DNA of 64,000 bases. It comes from Pandoraea apista. Lineage in GTDB: Bacteria > Pseudomonadota > Gammaproteobacteria > Burkholderiales > Burkholderiaceae. A model generated the notes under the pieces. The model was not told the origin of the DNA. It ran no database searches and was given only the letters and a program-made list of their open reading frames with translations. The stretch covers positions 1,984,001 to 2,048,000 of the forward strand of contig NZ_CP013481.2 of NCBI RefSeq assembly GCF_001465595.2. The letters are read 5' to 3'. This document shows, piece after piece, positions 48,612 to 57,245 of this stretch (positions within the stretch are counted from its first letter, which is position 1; every line of letters begins with the position of its first letter). Position numbers and translations under genes: made by a program.

Positions 48612-49703
48612 ATGACGAACGACAATATTACACTTTCGATTGACGAGGCTCGGTTGTCCGGATGGACAAGGCTGCGCGTCACCAGAGGCATTGAGCGCTT
48701 TCCTGGAGACTTTGAGCTTGAGATGACTGAACTGTTTCCGGGGCAAGCGCAAGATGTAGTTGCTTCGCCTGGCGACAAATGTGTTTTGCAGATCGGCGGT
48801 GAGAGCATCATCACGGGCTACGTGGATCGCGTCGTGCCGAGTATCTCCGCCGAGTCACACGACATCCGCGTGACCGGTCGCGGTAAGTGCCAGGACCTTC
48901 TGGACTGCGCCGCCGTTTGGCCGAACGGGCAGATGAGCAACGTCAATGCGTACACGATGGCCAAGAAACTCGCCGCTGTCTACGACATTGATGTGAGTTG
49001 TGATGTGGAGGGGCTGTTGATGATCCCGCAGATCAACATCATCCCTGGCGAGTCCACGTATGAGGTCGTTGAGCGTACCTCGCGCTACAGTGCCCTGCTG
49101 GTCTACGAAGACCGAGGAGGCAACATGGTGCTTGCGCGCGCCGGCACAGAGGTGATGGCGAGTGGCGTTCAGGAGGGCATCAACATCGAGGCAGCAACCG
49201 CCGAGCGATCGATGGATCAGCGCTTCTCGCATGTAACGGCGTTGCTGACCGGCACGAACAATATGCAGGATCTGACGTCGATCACTGCCCCTCATTTCAC
49301 AGCTACCGACCCTAACGTTCCTCGTCGCCGTGAGCGCGTCATCTTTGCTGAGGCTGGCGAACTTGGATGGGAAGTTGGCAAGCAGCGGGCACTGTGGGAG
49401 GTGGCTTGGAGGAGAGGCCGCGCAGAAGTAATTCATGTCACAGTCGACAATTGGCGTGATGTGGCGGGAAACCTGTGGGAGCCGAACAAGCTAATCGACG
49501 TGCTGATTCCTAGCCTGAAGGTATCTGGTGACCAAGCCGGCACCGTGCCGCAGCGCCTAATGATTGCCGAGGTGACCTATAGCCTCGACGAATCTGGAAC
49601 CCATGCTCAATTGACGTTGATGCCGCCCGAGGCATTTGAGCCAAAGCCGATCTTGCTCTACCCGCAATACGGCGATCTCATTGGAACGGTACCCTTGCGA
49701 TGA
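48612..49703 (+). CDS. Baseplate hub protein (Mu gpP/gp44-like)
   Basis: 363 residues. ITLSIDEARLSGWTRLRVTR, then PGDKCVLQIGGESIITGYVD and VTGRGKCQDLLDCAAVWPNG are typical of the gpD/gp44-type baseplate hub. The gene resumes the tail operon after the immunity module and moron. Start is 17 bases from the divergent moron start. Confidence 0.87.
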   Translation: MTNDNITLSIDEARLSGWTRLRVTRGIERFPGDFELEMTELFPGQAQDVVASPGDKCVLQIGGESIITGYVDRVVPSISAESHDIRVTGRGKCQDLLDCAAVWPNGQMSNVNAYTMAKKLAAVYDIDVSCDVEGLLMIPQINIIPGESTYEVVERTSRYSALLVYEDRGGNMVLARAGTEVMASGVQEGINIEAATAERSMDQRFSHVTALLTGTNNMQDLTSITAPHFTATDPNVPRRRERVIFAEAGELGWEVGKQRALWEVAWRRGRAEVIHVTVDNWRDVAGNLWEPNKLIDVLIPSLKVSGDQAGTVPQRLMIAEVTYSLDESGTHAQLTLMPPEAFEPKPILLYPQYGDLIGTVPLR

Positions 49704-50329
49704 CACGAGACCTTGATGTGGGGCCGGTACAGAGAGTAGTTCGCCGAGCGCTAACTGCATTTGCGCGCGCACTGATATCAGCGGTGAATGACTCTGGTGG
49801 GGTCCAGGTTGTACAGATTGCGCTCAGTTCGACGGAGGTGCGGGATGGATCGCCGCGCATCGCAGAGTTCGGCTTCTCTTCGAACCCGCCGGACGGTTCC
49901 GACGGCGTGGTTGCGTTCCTTGGTGGAGACCGTTCGAAGGGTATTGTCATTGGGACTTGTCACCAGGCGTCGCGCCCTCGCGACCTGAGCCCTGGCGAGT
50001 CGATCCTACACAGCCAGGACGGGAAGTCTGTCTATCTGACGGCGGACGGTGGGATCGTGGTCGAAGCTAAGGGGCAGCCTGTCGTGGTCAACAGTGCATC
50101 GGATGTCACCTGGAACTGCACCGGCAAGTTCAAGCTTGTGGCGCCGGCCGGTGTCGAGTTTGATACGCCGCTGGTGAAATCGAGTGGCGACATGCAAGAC
50201 AACTTCGCGAGCAATCCCCACACGCTTGCGGATATGCGGCAGATTTCGAACGAGCATACGCACCCGGTCAAGGGCGTGCAGGGCGGTTCGTCGAGCGTAA
50301 CGAGCGATCCGCCAAATCAACATCAGTGA
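49700..50329 (+). CDS. Baseplate spike/assembly protein (Mu gp45-like)
   Basis: 209 residues. RVADSGGVQ-type pattern here is ALISAVNDSGGVQVVQIALS, followed by FLGGDRSKGIVIGTCHQASR and the C-terminal beta-helical end (LHSQDGKSVYLTADGGIVVE). It matches the Mu gp45 needle that pierces the outer membrane. Start overlaps the hub stop (ATGA). Confidence 0.87.
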   Translation: MTRDLDVGPVQRVVRRALTAFARALISAVNDSGGVQVVQIALSSTEVRDGSPRIAEFGFSSNPPDGSDGVVAFLGGDRSKGIVIGTCHQASRPRDLSPGESILHSQDGKSVYLTADGGIVVEAKGQPVVVNSASDVTWNCTGKFKLVAPAGVEFDTPLVKSSGDMQDNFASNPHTLADMRQISNEHTHPVKGVQGGSSSVTSDPPNQHQ

Positions 50330-50350
50330 ACGCTGCCTATATTGACCCAC

Positions 50351-50375
50351 AAGCCTCCCTCGCGGAGGCTTTTTT
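50351..50375 (+). terminator. Terminator after the gp45-like gene
   Basis: AAGCCTCC paired with GGAGGCTT over a 5-base loop, followed by TTTTT. Confidence 0.8.
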
Positions 50376-50386
50376 GTTTGGTGCGC

Positions 50387-50830
50387 ATGGATACCTCAAC
50401 CGTTTGGGACTCTGCTGCGAACCGCGGTGACTGGATTCTCGCCGGCGCAGCACTCGAGACGGGAAACGACGTCACAACGGCGCTCCTGATCAGTCTCTTT
50501 ACCGATCGAATGGCGGATCTGGACGACATCATTCCCGACGGCACGACCGACCCGCGCGGCTGGTGGGGGGATGACGTCGCCGCCGGCCCGATCGGCTCTC
50601 GAATGTGGCTCATCTTCCGAGAGAAGCAGACCAAAGAAACGCTGCAGCGGGCATATGACTACATCGTAGAAGCCATCCAATGGATGATCGACGACAAGGT
50701 TGTGGCCCGTTTCGACATAAACGTCTCGTGGATCAAGCGGGGCCAGTTGGGCGCCCAGATCACGGCTTACAAGCAGGACGGCTCAATTGTGCCGAACACC
50801 TTCACATGGGCTTGGCAGGGGAATGACTGA
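50387..50830 (+). CDS. Baseplate protein (Mu gp46-like)
   Basis: 147 residues. GAALETGNDVTTALLISLFT, then GTTDPRGWWGDDVAAGPIGS and SWIKRGQLGAQITAYKQDGS are the conserved motifs of the GP46 family. ATG 50387 is used; the GTG at 50381 is an alternative. It forms part of the baseplate wedge (gpW/gp25-like role). Confidence 0.87.
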   Translation: MDTSTVWDSAANRGDWILAGAALETGNDVTTALLISLFTDRMADLDDIIPDGTTDPRGWWGDDVAAGPIGSRMWLIFREKQTKETLQRAYDYIVEAIQWMIDDKVVARFDINVSWIKRGQLGAQITAYKQDGSIVPNTFTWAWQGND

Positions 50831-51942
50831 TGCCGTACCAACGACCCACACTAACTGAGCTTCAACAGCAGGTTGCATCCGACATCGCGTCCAATGTATC
50901 CGGTTCCGATCCGTTGCTTCGATTTGCAAACCTGAAGATCACTGGTCGAGTTCAAGCTGGCCTAGCGCACCTTCATTACGGATACATCGACTACATCGCC
51001 AAACAGGCGGTTCCGTGGACTTCCACAGGCGAGTATCTAGCGGGGTGGGGGGCGTTGCGCAACACGTTCCAGAAATCGCCCACCGCGGCGTCAGGAGTCG
51101 TCCCGTTCTCGGGGGTGCCGGGCACGGTGATTCCTGCGGGCTCGTCTGGCGCGCGGGGAGACGGGGTTACCTATACCTCGCAAGCGGATGCTGCCGTTCA
51201 GGCGAATGGAGTTGCCACCGTTTCTTTCGTCGCTGATCAGCTTGGTGCGGCAGGCAACTGCGATGCCGGAACTGTCGTCACGCTTGGAGTCGCCATTCCT
51301 GGGGTGCAAAGCAGCGGGGCTGCTGCTGCCGCATTCACCGGCGGGGCCGATGCCGAAGAGGAAGACGACTTCAGCGAGCGCGTGATGAGCGCCTATCAAG
51401 CGACGCCCCAAGGAGGCGCCGCCGGTGACTATTCGACGTGGGCGCTCGATGTGCCTGGCGTGACTCGCGCGTGGGTGGTTAGAAACGGCTTCGGTGCAGG
51501 CACCGTTGTTGTGTACGTGATGCTCGATGATGCCCAGGCGGCCCATGGCGGTTTCCCGCAAGGAGCCGACGGAGTGGCAACAGGGGAGCAGTCCAGGGGC
51601 GTCGTCGCGATGGGCGATCAGCTCACCGTAGCAAATGCGATCTTTCCGCTGCAGCCAGTGACTGCGCTTGTTTATGTCTGCTCGCCGATTGCCAATGCCA
51701 TCAACTTCACGATCACGGGCCTGTCGGGGGCATCTGACGCGATTAAGTCCGCAATCTCGGCGGCTATCGCCGGAGTGTTCCGTGCAAACGGCGCTCCTGG
51801 CGGAACGATCGATATGTTGGATATCAATTCGGCGATCGGGTCGATCTCGGGAACAAGTGGATCCGTGATTACTAGCCCTGTTGGCAACATCACCAATACG
51901 ACTGGTCAGCTTCCGACTCTCGGGACAATTACATATCCGTAA
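50830..51942 (+). CDS. Baseplate J-like protein (Mu gp47)
   Basis: 370 residues. YQRPTLTELQQQVASDIASN, then YIDYIAKQAVPWTSTGEYLA and EEEDDFSERVMSAYQATPQG with GGAAGDYSTWALDVPGVTRA are the hallmarks of the Baseplate_J family. It links baseplate wedge and fibres. Starts one base inside the previous gene. Confidence 0.9.
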   Translation: MPYQRPTLTELQQQVASDIASNVSGSDPLLRFANLKITGRVQAGLAHLHYGYIDYIAKQAVPWTSTGEYLAGWGALRNTFQKSPTAASGVVPFSGVPGTVIPAGSSGARGDGVTYTSQADAAVQANGVATVSFVADQLGAAGNCDAGTVVTLGVAIPGVQSSGAAAAAFTGGADAEEEDDFSERVMSAYQATPQGGAAGDYSTWALDVPGVTRAWVVRNGFGAGTVVVYVMLDDAQAAHGGFPQGADGVATGEQSRGVVAMGDQLTVANAIFPLQPVTALVYVCSPIANAINFTITGLSGASDAIKSAISAAIAGVFRANGAPGGTIDMLDINSAIGSISGTSGSVITSPVGNITNTTGQLPTLGTITYP

Positions 51943-51950
51943 GGAAGGCG

Positions 51951-52547
51951 ATGCTTGCTCCATCACTGTCGACAGATGATTATCTGCACGCGTTCCAAGG
52001 GCTCATGCCTCGCGGCGCAGTCTGGCCTCGGGACCCTGATGCGCTTCAAACGAAGGTAATCCGCGGACTAAGTTCGATCTATGCGCAGAACACTGCGCGG
52101 GCCAATAACCTGCTGATCGATTCGTTTCCCGGTACGGCGTTCGAGCTTCTTCCTGAGTGGGAGAAAACACTTGGGTTGCCGGACCCGTGTGCGGGAGTGG
52201 CACCGACGATAGAAGCGCGTCGCGCCCAAGCAGTGGCTCGACTTGCTGCTGTTGGTGGACAGTCCGTCGCATATTTCATCCAACTGGCCACGAATCTCGG
52301 CTACTCCGTCACTATCACGCAGTTTTCGCCGTTCGTCTTCGGACAGGCGTCATTTGGCGATGCGTTGAACGGGCCGGATTGGGCTTTTGCTTGGCAGGTG
52401 AACGCCCCGTCATATTCGATTCGCTATTTCGCATTTGACACCAGCGTTTTTGGCGAGCCGTTTGCATCTTGGAATAACAACGTTCTTCAATGTGAGATAT
52501 CGGCGTACGCGCCTGCTCACACCATTCCCCTCTTCAACTACAACTGA
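51951..52547 (+). CDS. Baseplate/tail protein (Mu gp48, DUF2313)
   Basis: 198 residues. DDYLHAFQGLMPRGAVWPRD, then SFPGTAFELLPEWEKTLGLP and LECEISAYAPAHT-like end (LQCEISAYAPAHTIPLFNYN) fit DUF2313/YmfQ. GGAAGGCG is next to the start. It connects the J-like protein to the fibre. Confidence 0.87.
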   Translation: MLAPSLSTDDYLHAFQGLMPRGAVWPRDPDALQTKVIRGLSSIYAQNTARANNLLIDSFPGTAFELLPEWEKTLGLPDPCAGVAPTIEARRAQAVARLAAVGGQSVAYFIQLATNLGYSVTITQFSPFVFGQASFGDALNGPDWAFAWQVNAPSYSIRYFAFDTSVFGEPFASWNNNVLQCEISAYAPAHTIPLFNYN

Positions 52548-52557
52548 CCACATCAAT

Positions 52558-53832
52558 ATGGATCGATTGATAGCGCAATATACGGTCCCGGTAGGTAGCG
52601 GCGATACCGCGCCAGCGACGGGGACACCGGGCCAAGCCACGAGCGGAAATCCGGCAACGAATACGCCGGCAACTCGGTTGCCAGCGTACGCTTGGAATGC
52701 GATTCAGGAAGAACTGATGGGTGTGCTTGCAGCAGGCGGTATCGCTGCGGATCGCAACAATAATACGCAGGTCGTCGCGGCAATTCGCAGGCTAGTACAA
52801 ACCAAAACGGTCCTTGTAGATGTCGGTACTGCCAACGCCTATGCGGCATCTAACACGCCGGCGCTGACGGCACTTCCAGCCAGTGGCTTCGTTCAAGTGG
52901 TGAGCATCGCGAATGCCAACACCGGTGCTGCGACGTACGCGCCGGACGGCCTTGCCGCCAAACCAATTCTGGGCATGGCGAACGCACAACTGCAAGGTGG
53001 TGAGTTGCCGGCGAAGGGCGTCGCTACTCTGGTCTACGTGGTCGCGTCTAACCTGAACAGCGGAAACGGCGCATGGGTTCTCATTGAATGCACGGGAGGT
53101 GCCCAGCAGCTTGGTGCCGGGTCGTATGGCTCAACGCCTCCGCAGTTCGACAACAGTGCCAAGTTCGCAACGACTGCCGGCGTAAAATCCGCTGGGTTCC
53201 GACATGCGGCGTCCGTGCCTCTTTCTGCCGCAACCACGCTTGACGCGAGCTATGCAGGGAAAATCGTAGTACTCGGCGGAGCGGGCGGATACACCATAAC
53301 GCTACCAGCAAGATCTGCGCTGCCGGATGGCGAGTCGATCACGTTCATTTGCACGGCATCCGCAGCTGTGACCATTCAACGAGCAGTACCGGACCAGATT
53401 TATCCGAACAGTGCCTCTATTACGTCATTGTCAATGAGCAACGGCGCAACCGCCGTACTTGAGTCGTCGAATGCGGTTTCTGGATGGGCCTTGATTGATG
53501 GCTCATCGCAACTTGTCTATGGCGGAATGATGGGGGCGTCGATCGCTCCCAATGGGTATACGAAACTGCCCAACGGGTTAATTATTCAGTGGACTGGTTC
53601 GTCCTATAGCTTTCCTGGAAGCGGGCAGCAAACGCTGGATATCAATTTCCCCATCGCATTTCCAAACGGCGTGTTGTCCGTAATAGTTGGGAATGGGGAG
53701 AACAGCACATCTCAGAACGACGGTGTAGTGCAATGGAATCCCATTGCGACAACCACTGCAAAGTTCAGAGTTTATTGCTACAGCGCGATTGCGGCATTCA
53801 CGGGCTTTACCGCAATCGCCATTGGATATTAA
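52558..53832 (+). CDS. Tail fibre protein
   Basis: 424 residues from ATG 52558. The N-terminus (DTAPATGTPGQATSGNPATN, then AYAWNAIQEELMGVLAAGGI) is a baseplate-binding collar common in fibres. The C-terminal part carries LPNGLIIQWTGSSYSFPGSG and INFPIAFPNGVLSVIVGNGE, a Gp37/gp5-type receptor-binding tip. It determines the host range of the myovirus part. Confidence 0.85.
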   Translation: MDRLIAQYTVPVGSGDTAPATGTPGQATSGNPATNTPATRLPAYAWNAIQEELMGVLAAGGIAADRNNNTQVVAAIRRLVQTKTVLVDVGTANAYAASNTPALTALPASGFVQVVSIANANTGAATYAPDGLAAKPILGMANAQLQGGELPAKGVATLVYVVASNLNSGNGAWVLIECTGGAQQLGAGSYGSTPPQFDNSAKFATTAGVKSAGFRHAASVPLSAATTLDASYAGKIVVLGGAGGYTITLPARSALPDGESITFICTASAAVTIQRAVPDQIYPNSASITSLSMSNGATAVLESSNAVSGWALIDGSSQLVYGGMMGASIAPNGYTKLPNGLIIQWTGSSYSFPGSGQQTLDINFPIAFPNGVLSVIVGNGENSTSQNDGVVQWNPIATTTAKFRVYCYSAIAAFTGFTAIAIGY

Positions 53833-53847
53833 TTTTTGGAGCGAATT

Positions 53848-54411
53848 TTGGGCCAAAAGTACGCAGCATATGACGCGCAAGGCGTTATCACCGCCTATTA
53901 CGATAGCGTCGATAGCCCGGTGCCTGTAGGTATCGAAAATGTGATGGAGATCACCGACGCACAATGGCAAGAATGTCTCACTTCTCGTGGCCATACGGTC
54001 GTGAATGGTGTACTCGTGGCACCTGCCGCGGCGACTTCGGAAGAGCTGCTGGCGCAGGCAAAGGTGCTGCAGTGCGCTGCGATCGATGCTTCATATGTCC
54101 TCGCCTCGACGTCCAGCGTAACGTTCAAGACCTCAGCCGGGGTGTCACAGACTTATCAGGCGGACTCGGATAGTCAGTTGATTCTGATGCAGGCCGTGCA
54201 GGGATACTCGCTTGCGGGCTCAGTGCCGACAGGGTTTTTCTGGAAAGCTGAAGACAACACGTTAGTCAGCTTTTCATTACAGGATCTTGAAGGGCTCTAT
54301 ACAGCCATGTTAGCCAATGGTTGGGCTGCCTTTCAGAAGCGCGCAGAGTTGAAGAAAGCGATCGCCTCGGCTACATCCATCGACGCCGTACAGGCTATCA
54401 ACTGGGGCTAA
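53848..54411 (+). CDS. Tail fibre assembly-like protein (DUF4376)
   Basis: 187 residues from TTG 53848, which has GGAG six bases upstream; TTG 53836 would give four more residues. YAAYDAQGVITAYYDSVDSP, then ITDAQWQECLTSRGHTVVNG and the LQGY-type C-terminus (AFQKRAELKKAIASATSIDA) fit the DUF4376/fibre chaperone type. It lies right after the fibre gene. Confidence 0.75.
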   Translation: MGQKYAAYDAQGVITAYYDSVDSPVPVGIENVMEITDAQWQECLTSRGHTVVNGVLVAPAAATSEELLAQAKVLQCAAIDASYVLASTSSVTFKTSAGVSQTYQADSDSQLILMQAVQGYSLAGSVPTGFFWKAEDNTLVSFSLQDLEGLYTAMLANGWAAFQKRAELKKAIASATSIDAVQAINWG

Positions 54412-54433
54412 CGCCTCCCTCTGAGGTTTCCCG

Positions 54434-54970
54434 ATGCCACAAATCGATGCTGCCAGCGCTGGCGGCAGGAACGCGCTCGCCTTCCTGGACACGCTCGCCG
54501 TGAGCGAGCTGGGCCGGCTTGCGATGGCCAACTCCGATGATGGTTACAACATCATCGTCGGGGGCAGCCAGTCTAAGCCGACGTTGTTCACCAACTACCA
54601 AGACCATCCACGCATCAAGGTGACAATTCTCGACAAGAACGGGAAGCCGAAGATCGACGCGAGAACCGGCAAACCGCTGCAATCTACGGCGGCGGGGCGA
54701 TATCAGATACTGGCGTGGATATTCGATAGTTACCGGCCGCTATTAAAACTGCCCGACTTCTCGCCGCGCAGCCAAGATTTGATTGCACTTCGTCTCATCC
54801 GCGAGTGCGGTGCTATGCCGGATATCGTTGCGGGGCGGACCTCAACGGCCATCGCAAAATGCGCGAGCCGCTGGGCGAGCCTCCCCGGCGCTGGATACGG
54901 CCAACACGAAAATTCTCTCGACTTGTTGCTTGACGCCTACCGGCGCGCAGGCGGCGTCATTGCAGCCTAA
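54434..54970 (+). CDS. Endolysin, lambda R-type lytic transglycosylase
   Basis: 178 residues. It aligns along its length with lambda R: RNALAFLDTLAVSELGRLAM with catalytic Glu25, NIIVGGSQSKPTLFTNYQDH, STAAGRYQILAWIFDSYRPL, FSPRSQDLIALRLIRECGAM and ASLPGAGYGQHENSLDLLLD. It cleaves glycan strands without hydrolysis. There is no signal peptide, so it depends on the holin next to it. Confidence 0.92.
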   Translation: MPQIDAASAGGRNALAFLDTLAVSELGRLAMANSDDGYNIIVGGSQSKPTLFTNYQDHPRIKVTILDKNGKPKIDARTGKPLQSTAAGRYQILAWIFDSYRPLLKLPDFSPRSQDLIALRLIRECGAMPDIVAGRTSTAIAKCASRWASLPGAGYGQHENSLDLLLDAYRRAGGVIAA

Positions 54971-54984
54971 ATCCGGGGGGATCG

Positions 54985-55278
54985 ATGGGCGACGAAAAAA
55001 CACTGTGGGGTTTTGCGGGGCTGGCTCTGTTGGGGGCTCTCATGGGACTCGGAAAATTGCTGGTCAGCGATGAGGTGCTGACGATCCGCCTGATGGTTGG
55101 CCGCTCGATCTTGGGCGCCGGCGCATCAATGATTGCTGGCGTGGTGCTGATCCAAATTCCGGACATTCCGCCGCTGGCGCTGTACGGGATTGGCAGTGCG
55201 CTCGGCGTGGTTGGTGCTCAATTCATTGAAGGGGCTCTCAAGCGAAAAGGGCGGCAGTTTCTTGGGGACCGAAACTGA
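54985..55278 (+). CDS. Holin-like membrane protein
   Basis: 97 residues with three hydrophobic stretches (8-26 WGFAGLALLGALMGLGKLL, about 40-57 SILGAGASMIAGVVLIQI, about 66-84 YGIGSALGVVGAQFIEG). A basic tail (KRKGRQFLGDRN) follows. Position right after the endolysin fits a class I-like holin. Confidence 0.75.
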   Translation: MGDEKTLWGFAGLALLGALMGLGKLLVSDEVLTIRLMVGRSILGAGASMIAGVVLIQIPDIPPLALYGIGSALGVVGAQFIEGALKRKGRQFLGDRN

Positions 55279-55295
55279 TGAACCACATCGTCGCT

Positions 55296-55318
55296 GGCCG
55301 CCTTCGGGCGGCCTTTTT
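55296..55318 (+). terminator. TTCG-loop terminator after the holin
   Basis: GGCCGCC-TTCG-GGCGGCC followed by five T. It splits the lysis block: the HNH gene, second membrane protein and lipoproteins lie beyond it. Confidence 0.8.
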
Positions 55319-55333
55319 GCTTCTTGGGGGCCT

Positions 55334-55849
55334 ATGACTGACGTAACCAAAACCCACGATGAGCGTGAGACGCTCGTTGTCGACGTGCTGCTTCCGGGGC
55401 ACGAGCCACGCACAACCACGCCTCTATTCACGCGTACGCGTCACGCGCTCATCGAGCGCGAGGGTGGCTGCTGCTTCGTCTGCGGCGGTACTGATCACGA
55501 CACCGGGCATCCGCTTGAGGCGCATCACCATCCGATCGAGCGCAGCACCGCGAACATGATCGACTGGCCGCGCTTCGCTGAGGACTGCCGAGCGGGTATC
55601 TGGGGCGAGCGTGCCCGTGCATTCGATTGGGACGGGTTTTTGGCTGCCCAACCCTTCGATCCGTACCGGTTTGTCGACGACATGACCGTCAACGGGATGT
55701 TGCTCTGTAAAGAGCATCACATCGGCAAGGGGGTGGGCATTCACATGCTGCCGCTTCCGCTGCTGCTCGCACAGAAATACGCCGTCGAGGGATATCAGTT
55801 CACTCCGAGCGAGGTCATCCACCACCACGATAAGGAAACGACGAAATGA
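55334..55849 (+). CDS. HNH-like protein within the lysis cassette
   Basis: 171 residues from ATG 55334. ALIEREGGCCFVCGGTDHDT, then GHPLEAHHHPIERSTANMID carry a CxxC and an HHH-rich HNH core; a later NGMLLCKEHHIGKGVGIHML gives the second metal-binding half. A nuclease or host-factor role is likely, though it is unusual in a lysis operon. It overlaps the next gene (ATGA). Confidence 0.7.
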   Translation: MTDVTKTHDERETLVVDVLLPGHEPRTTTPLFTRTRHALIEREGGCCFVCGGTDHDTGHPLEAHHHPIERSTANMIDWPRFAEDCRAGIWGERARAFDWDGFLAAQPFDPYRFVDDMTVNGMLLCKEHHIGKGVGIHMLPLPLLLAQKYAVEGYQFTPSEVIHHHDKETTK

Positions 55850-56040
55850 ACACTCGCACCAAAGTCCTGTGCTATGCCGCGCTGCTTGCCGCTTGGGGGC
55901 TCTTTGCATATGCCGGGAAGACGCCTGTCGATGGCTTCATCACTGCAATCGGTGCTGCCTTGGCGACGCTTGGCGCCGTGCATGTTGGCGCAGGCAAGCC
56001 GCAGACCGATCAGACACCGCCCTCGGGCACGCCGCAGTGA
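55846..56040 (+). CDS. Small two-helix membrane protein (holin/antiholin candidate)
   Basis: 64 residues. Two hydrophobic segments (7-23 VLCYAALLAAWGLFAYA and 29-48 DGFITAIGAALATLGAVHVG) then a polar Pro/Thr tail. It could be an antiholin or second holin for prophage B. Start overlaps the HNH gene. Confidence 0.6.
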   Translation: MNTRTKVLCYAALLAAWGLFAYAGKTPVDGFITAIGAALATLGAVHVGAGKPQTDQTPPSGTPQ

Positions 56041-56351
56041 TCCGCTCGGCGTTTGCATGCGCAGCCAGCGTTGTCCTAGCCGCGTGTGTCGGCACTGCAC
56101 GCTACGAGGTGCAGCCATTCTATGACGCTGCGGGACAACTGATCTGCTGCAAGGCATCCGTCTCGAGTAGCAAGGACGTCGGCGCAGTCACCGTGCGTGT
56201 GACCAACACCCCCGAAGGATTCACCCTTGACTTTGCCGAGACGGGCGTATCAGCCAGTGCGCCGATTACCGCCGGTGGCGGCATCGCTTCTAGCATCTCA
56301 GCAGCCGTCGCGAGCGCGGCGGCCACCGCCGTTCGACTCACCACCCCGTAA
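56037..56351 (+). CDS. Small lipoprotein (104 aa)
   Basis: Starts at GTG 56037 overlapping the previous stop. MIRSAFACAASVVLAACVGT has a signal and lipobox LAAC with Cys17. The mature part (YEVQPFYDAAGQLICCKASV) is beta-rich with a C-terminal Ala/Ser helix. A spanin (o-spanin) or an exclusion lipoprotein is possible; no coiled coil or Pro-rich region supports the former. Confidence 0.65.
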   Translation: MIRSAFACAASVVLAACVGTARYEVQPFYDAAGQLICCKASVSSSKDVGAVTVRVTNTPEGFTLDFAETGVSASAPITAGGGIASSISAAVASAAATAVRLTTP

Positions 56352-56361
56352 GGAAATCACC

Positions 56362-56787
56362 ATGAAGCGTTTCGCCATTCTGGCCGCGTGCGCGGCCGTG
56401 CTTTCGTTCGCCGTAACGGCTTGTTCTACGACGAGCCAGTCGGTGCCAACCCCGACGCAAGTTGCCGCACGGGTGTGCCCGCCGGTTGAAGTGGCTATCA
56501 CGTCGCTACAGCAAGTCAGCGGCATGAGCGATGCTGCGCTGCACGCGCTTGCCGATGCGCAGCCTGTCGTGAGCGCTGTTTGTGCGGCGGGCTCGACGGT
56601 CGACGCCGTCAACCTGCAAACGCTTGCGAGTGCAGGCCTGCCGGCAATCGTCACGGTGGTGAAGGCGTCGCCGCTGTCCGCGCAAGACCAGGATCGCATC
56701 GTGCTGGGCGTGACCACTGCGCAGATCCTGCTGGCGGCTTCAATCGCCGCTTGGCCATCGGATCAATCGACCGACGCAGCGAAATGA
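56362..56787 (+). CDS. Lipoprotein (141 aa)
   Basis: ATG 56362 with AAGGAAA upstream. Signal peptide MKRFAILAACAAVLSFAVTA, lipidation Cys21. The mature part is helical and Ala/Val-rich (EVAITSLQQVSGMSDAALHA). Similar lipoproteins occur at the end of Burkholderia prophage lysis blocks with unknown function. Confidence 0.65.
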   Translation: MKRFAILAACAAVLSFAVTACSTTSQSVPTPTQVAARVCPPVEVAITSLQQVSGMSDAALHALADAQPVVSAVCAAGSTVDAVNLQTLASAGLPAIVTVVKASPLSAQDQDRIVLGVTTAQILLAASIAAWPSDQSTDAAK

Positions 56788-57146
56788 GCCGGTTCCTGAC
56801 CCGACTGGTGATGGAAAACGCCACCGATTGCGATGACGGCCGGTGGCGGCTCGTGCGGGCGCTCGTGTATCAGTCTGACGTGGCAGATCAGACCTTCGTC
56901 GTGCCGCGCGGATTCGTCACTGATCTCGCGTCGGTGCCTCGGCTGCCCGTCGTGTACTGGCTGGCCGGCGGCACGTCGAATGAGGCCGCAGCGGTGCACG
57001 ATTGGCTCTACACTGCAAAGCCTGTGTCGAGGGCGGTGGCTGACAAGGTGCTTCGTGAAGCTTCCGCCGTCACTTGCGTGCCGGTCTGGCGCCAGTGGCT
57101 CATGTACTGGGGCGTTCGGCTCGCCGGTGCGTCGCATTGGCGCTGA
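56784..57146 (+). CDS. DUF1353 protein
   Basis: 120 residues. VYQSDVADQTFVVPRGFVTD, then LASVPRLPVVYWLAGGTSNE and AAVHDWLYTAKPVSRAVADK with WRQWLMYWGVRLAG match DUF1353, common at the end of phage late operons. Role unknown. Last plus-strand gene of the lysis block; 99 bp separate it from the convergent SRAP-like gene. Confidence 0.82.
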   Translation: MSRFLTRLVMENATDCDDGRWRLVRALVYQSDVADQTFVVPRGFVTDLASVPRLPVVYWLAGGTSNEAAAVHDWLYTAKPVSRAVADKVLREASAVTCVPVWRQWLMYWGVRLAGASHWR

Positions 57147-57245
57147 CGCTGCCCACATCGCTGGACTTGCCTGCGAGCGCAGCTACGATGCGCTGACGAA
57201 AAATGATAATCAAAGCGATCAACCATCGGAAAAAGATCACTAGAG

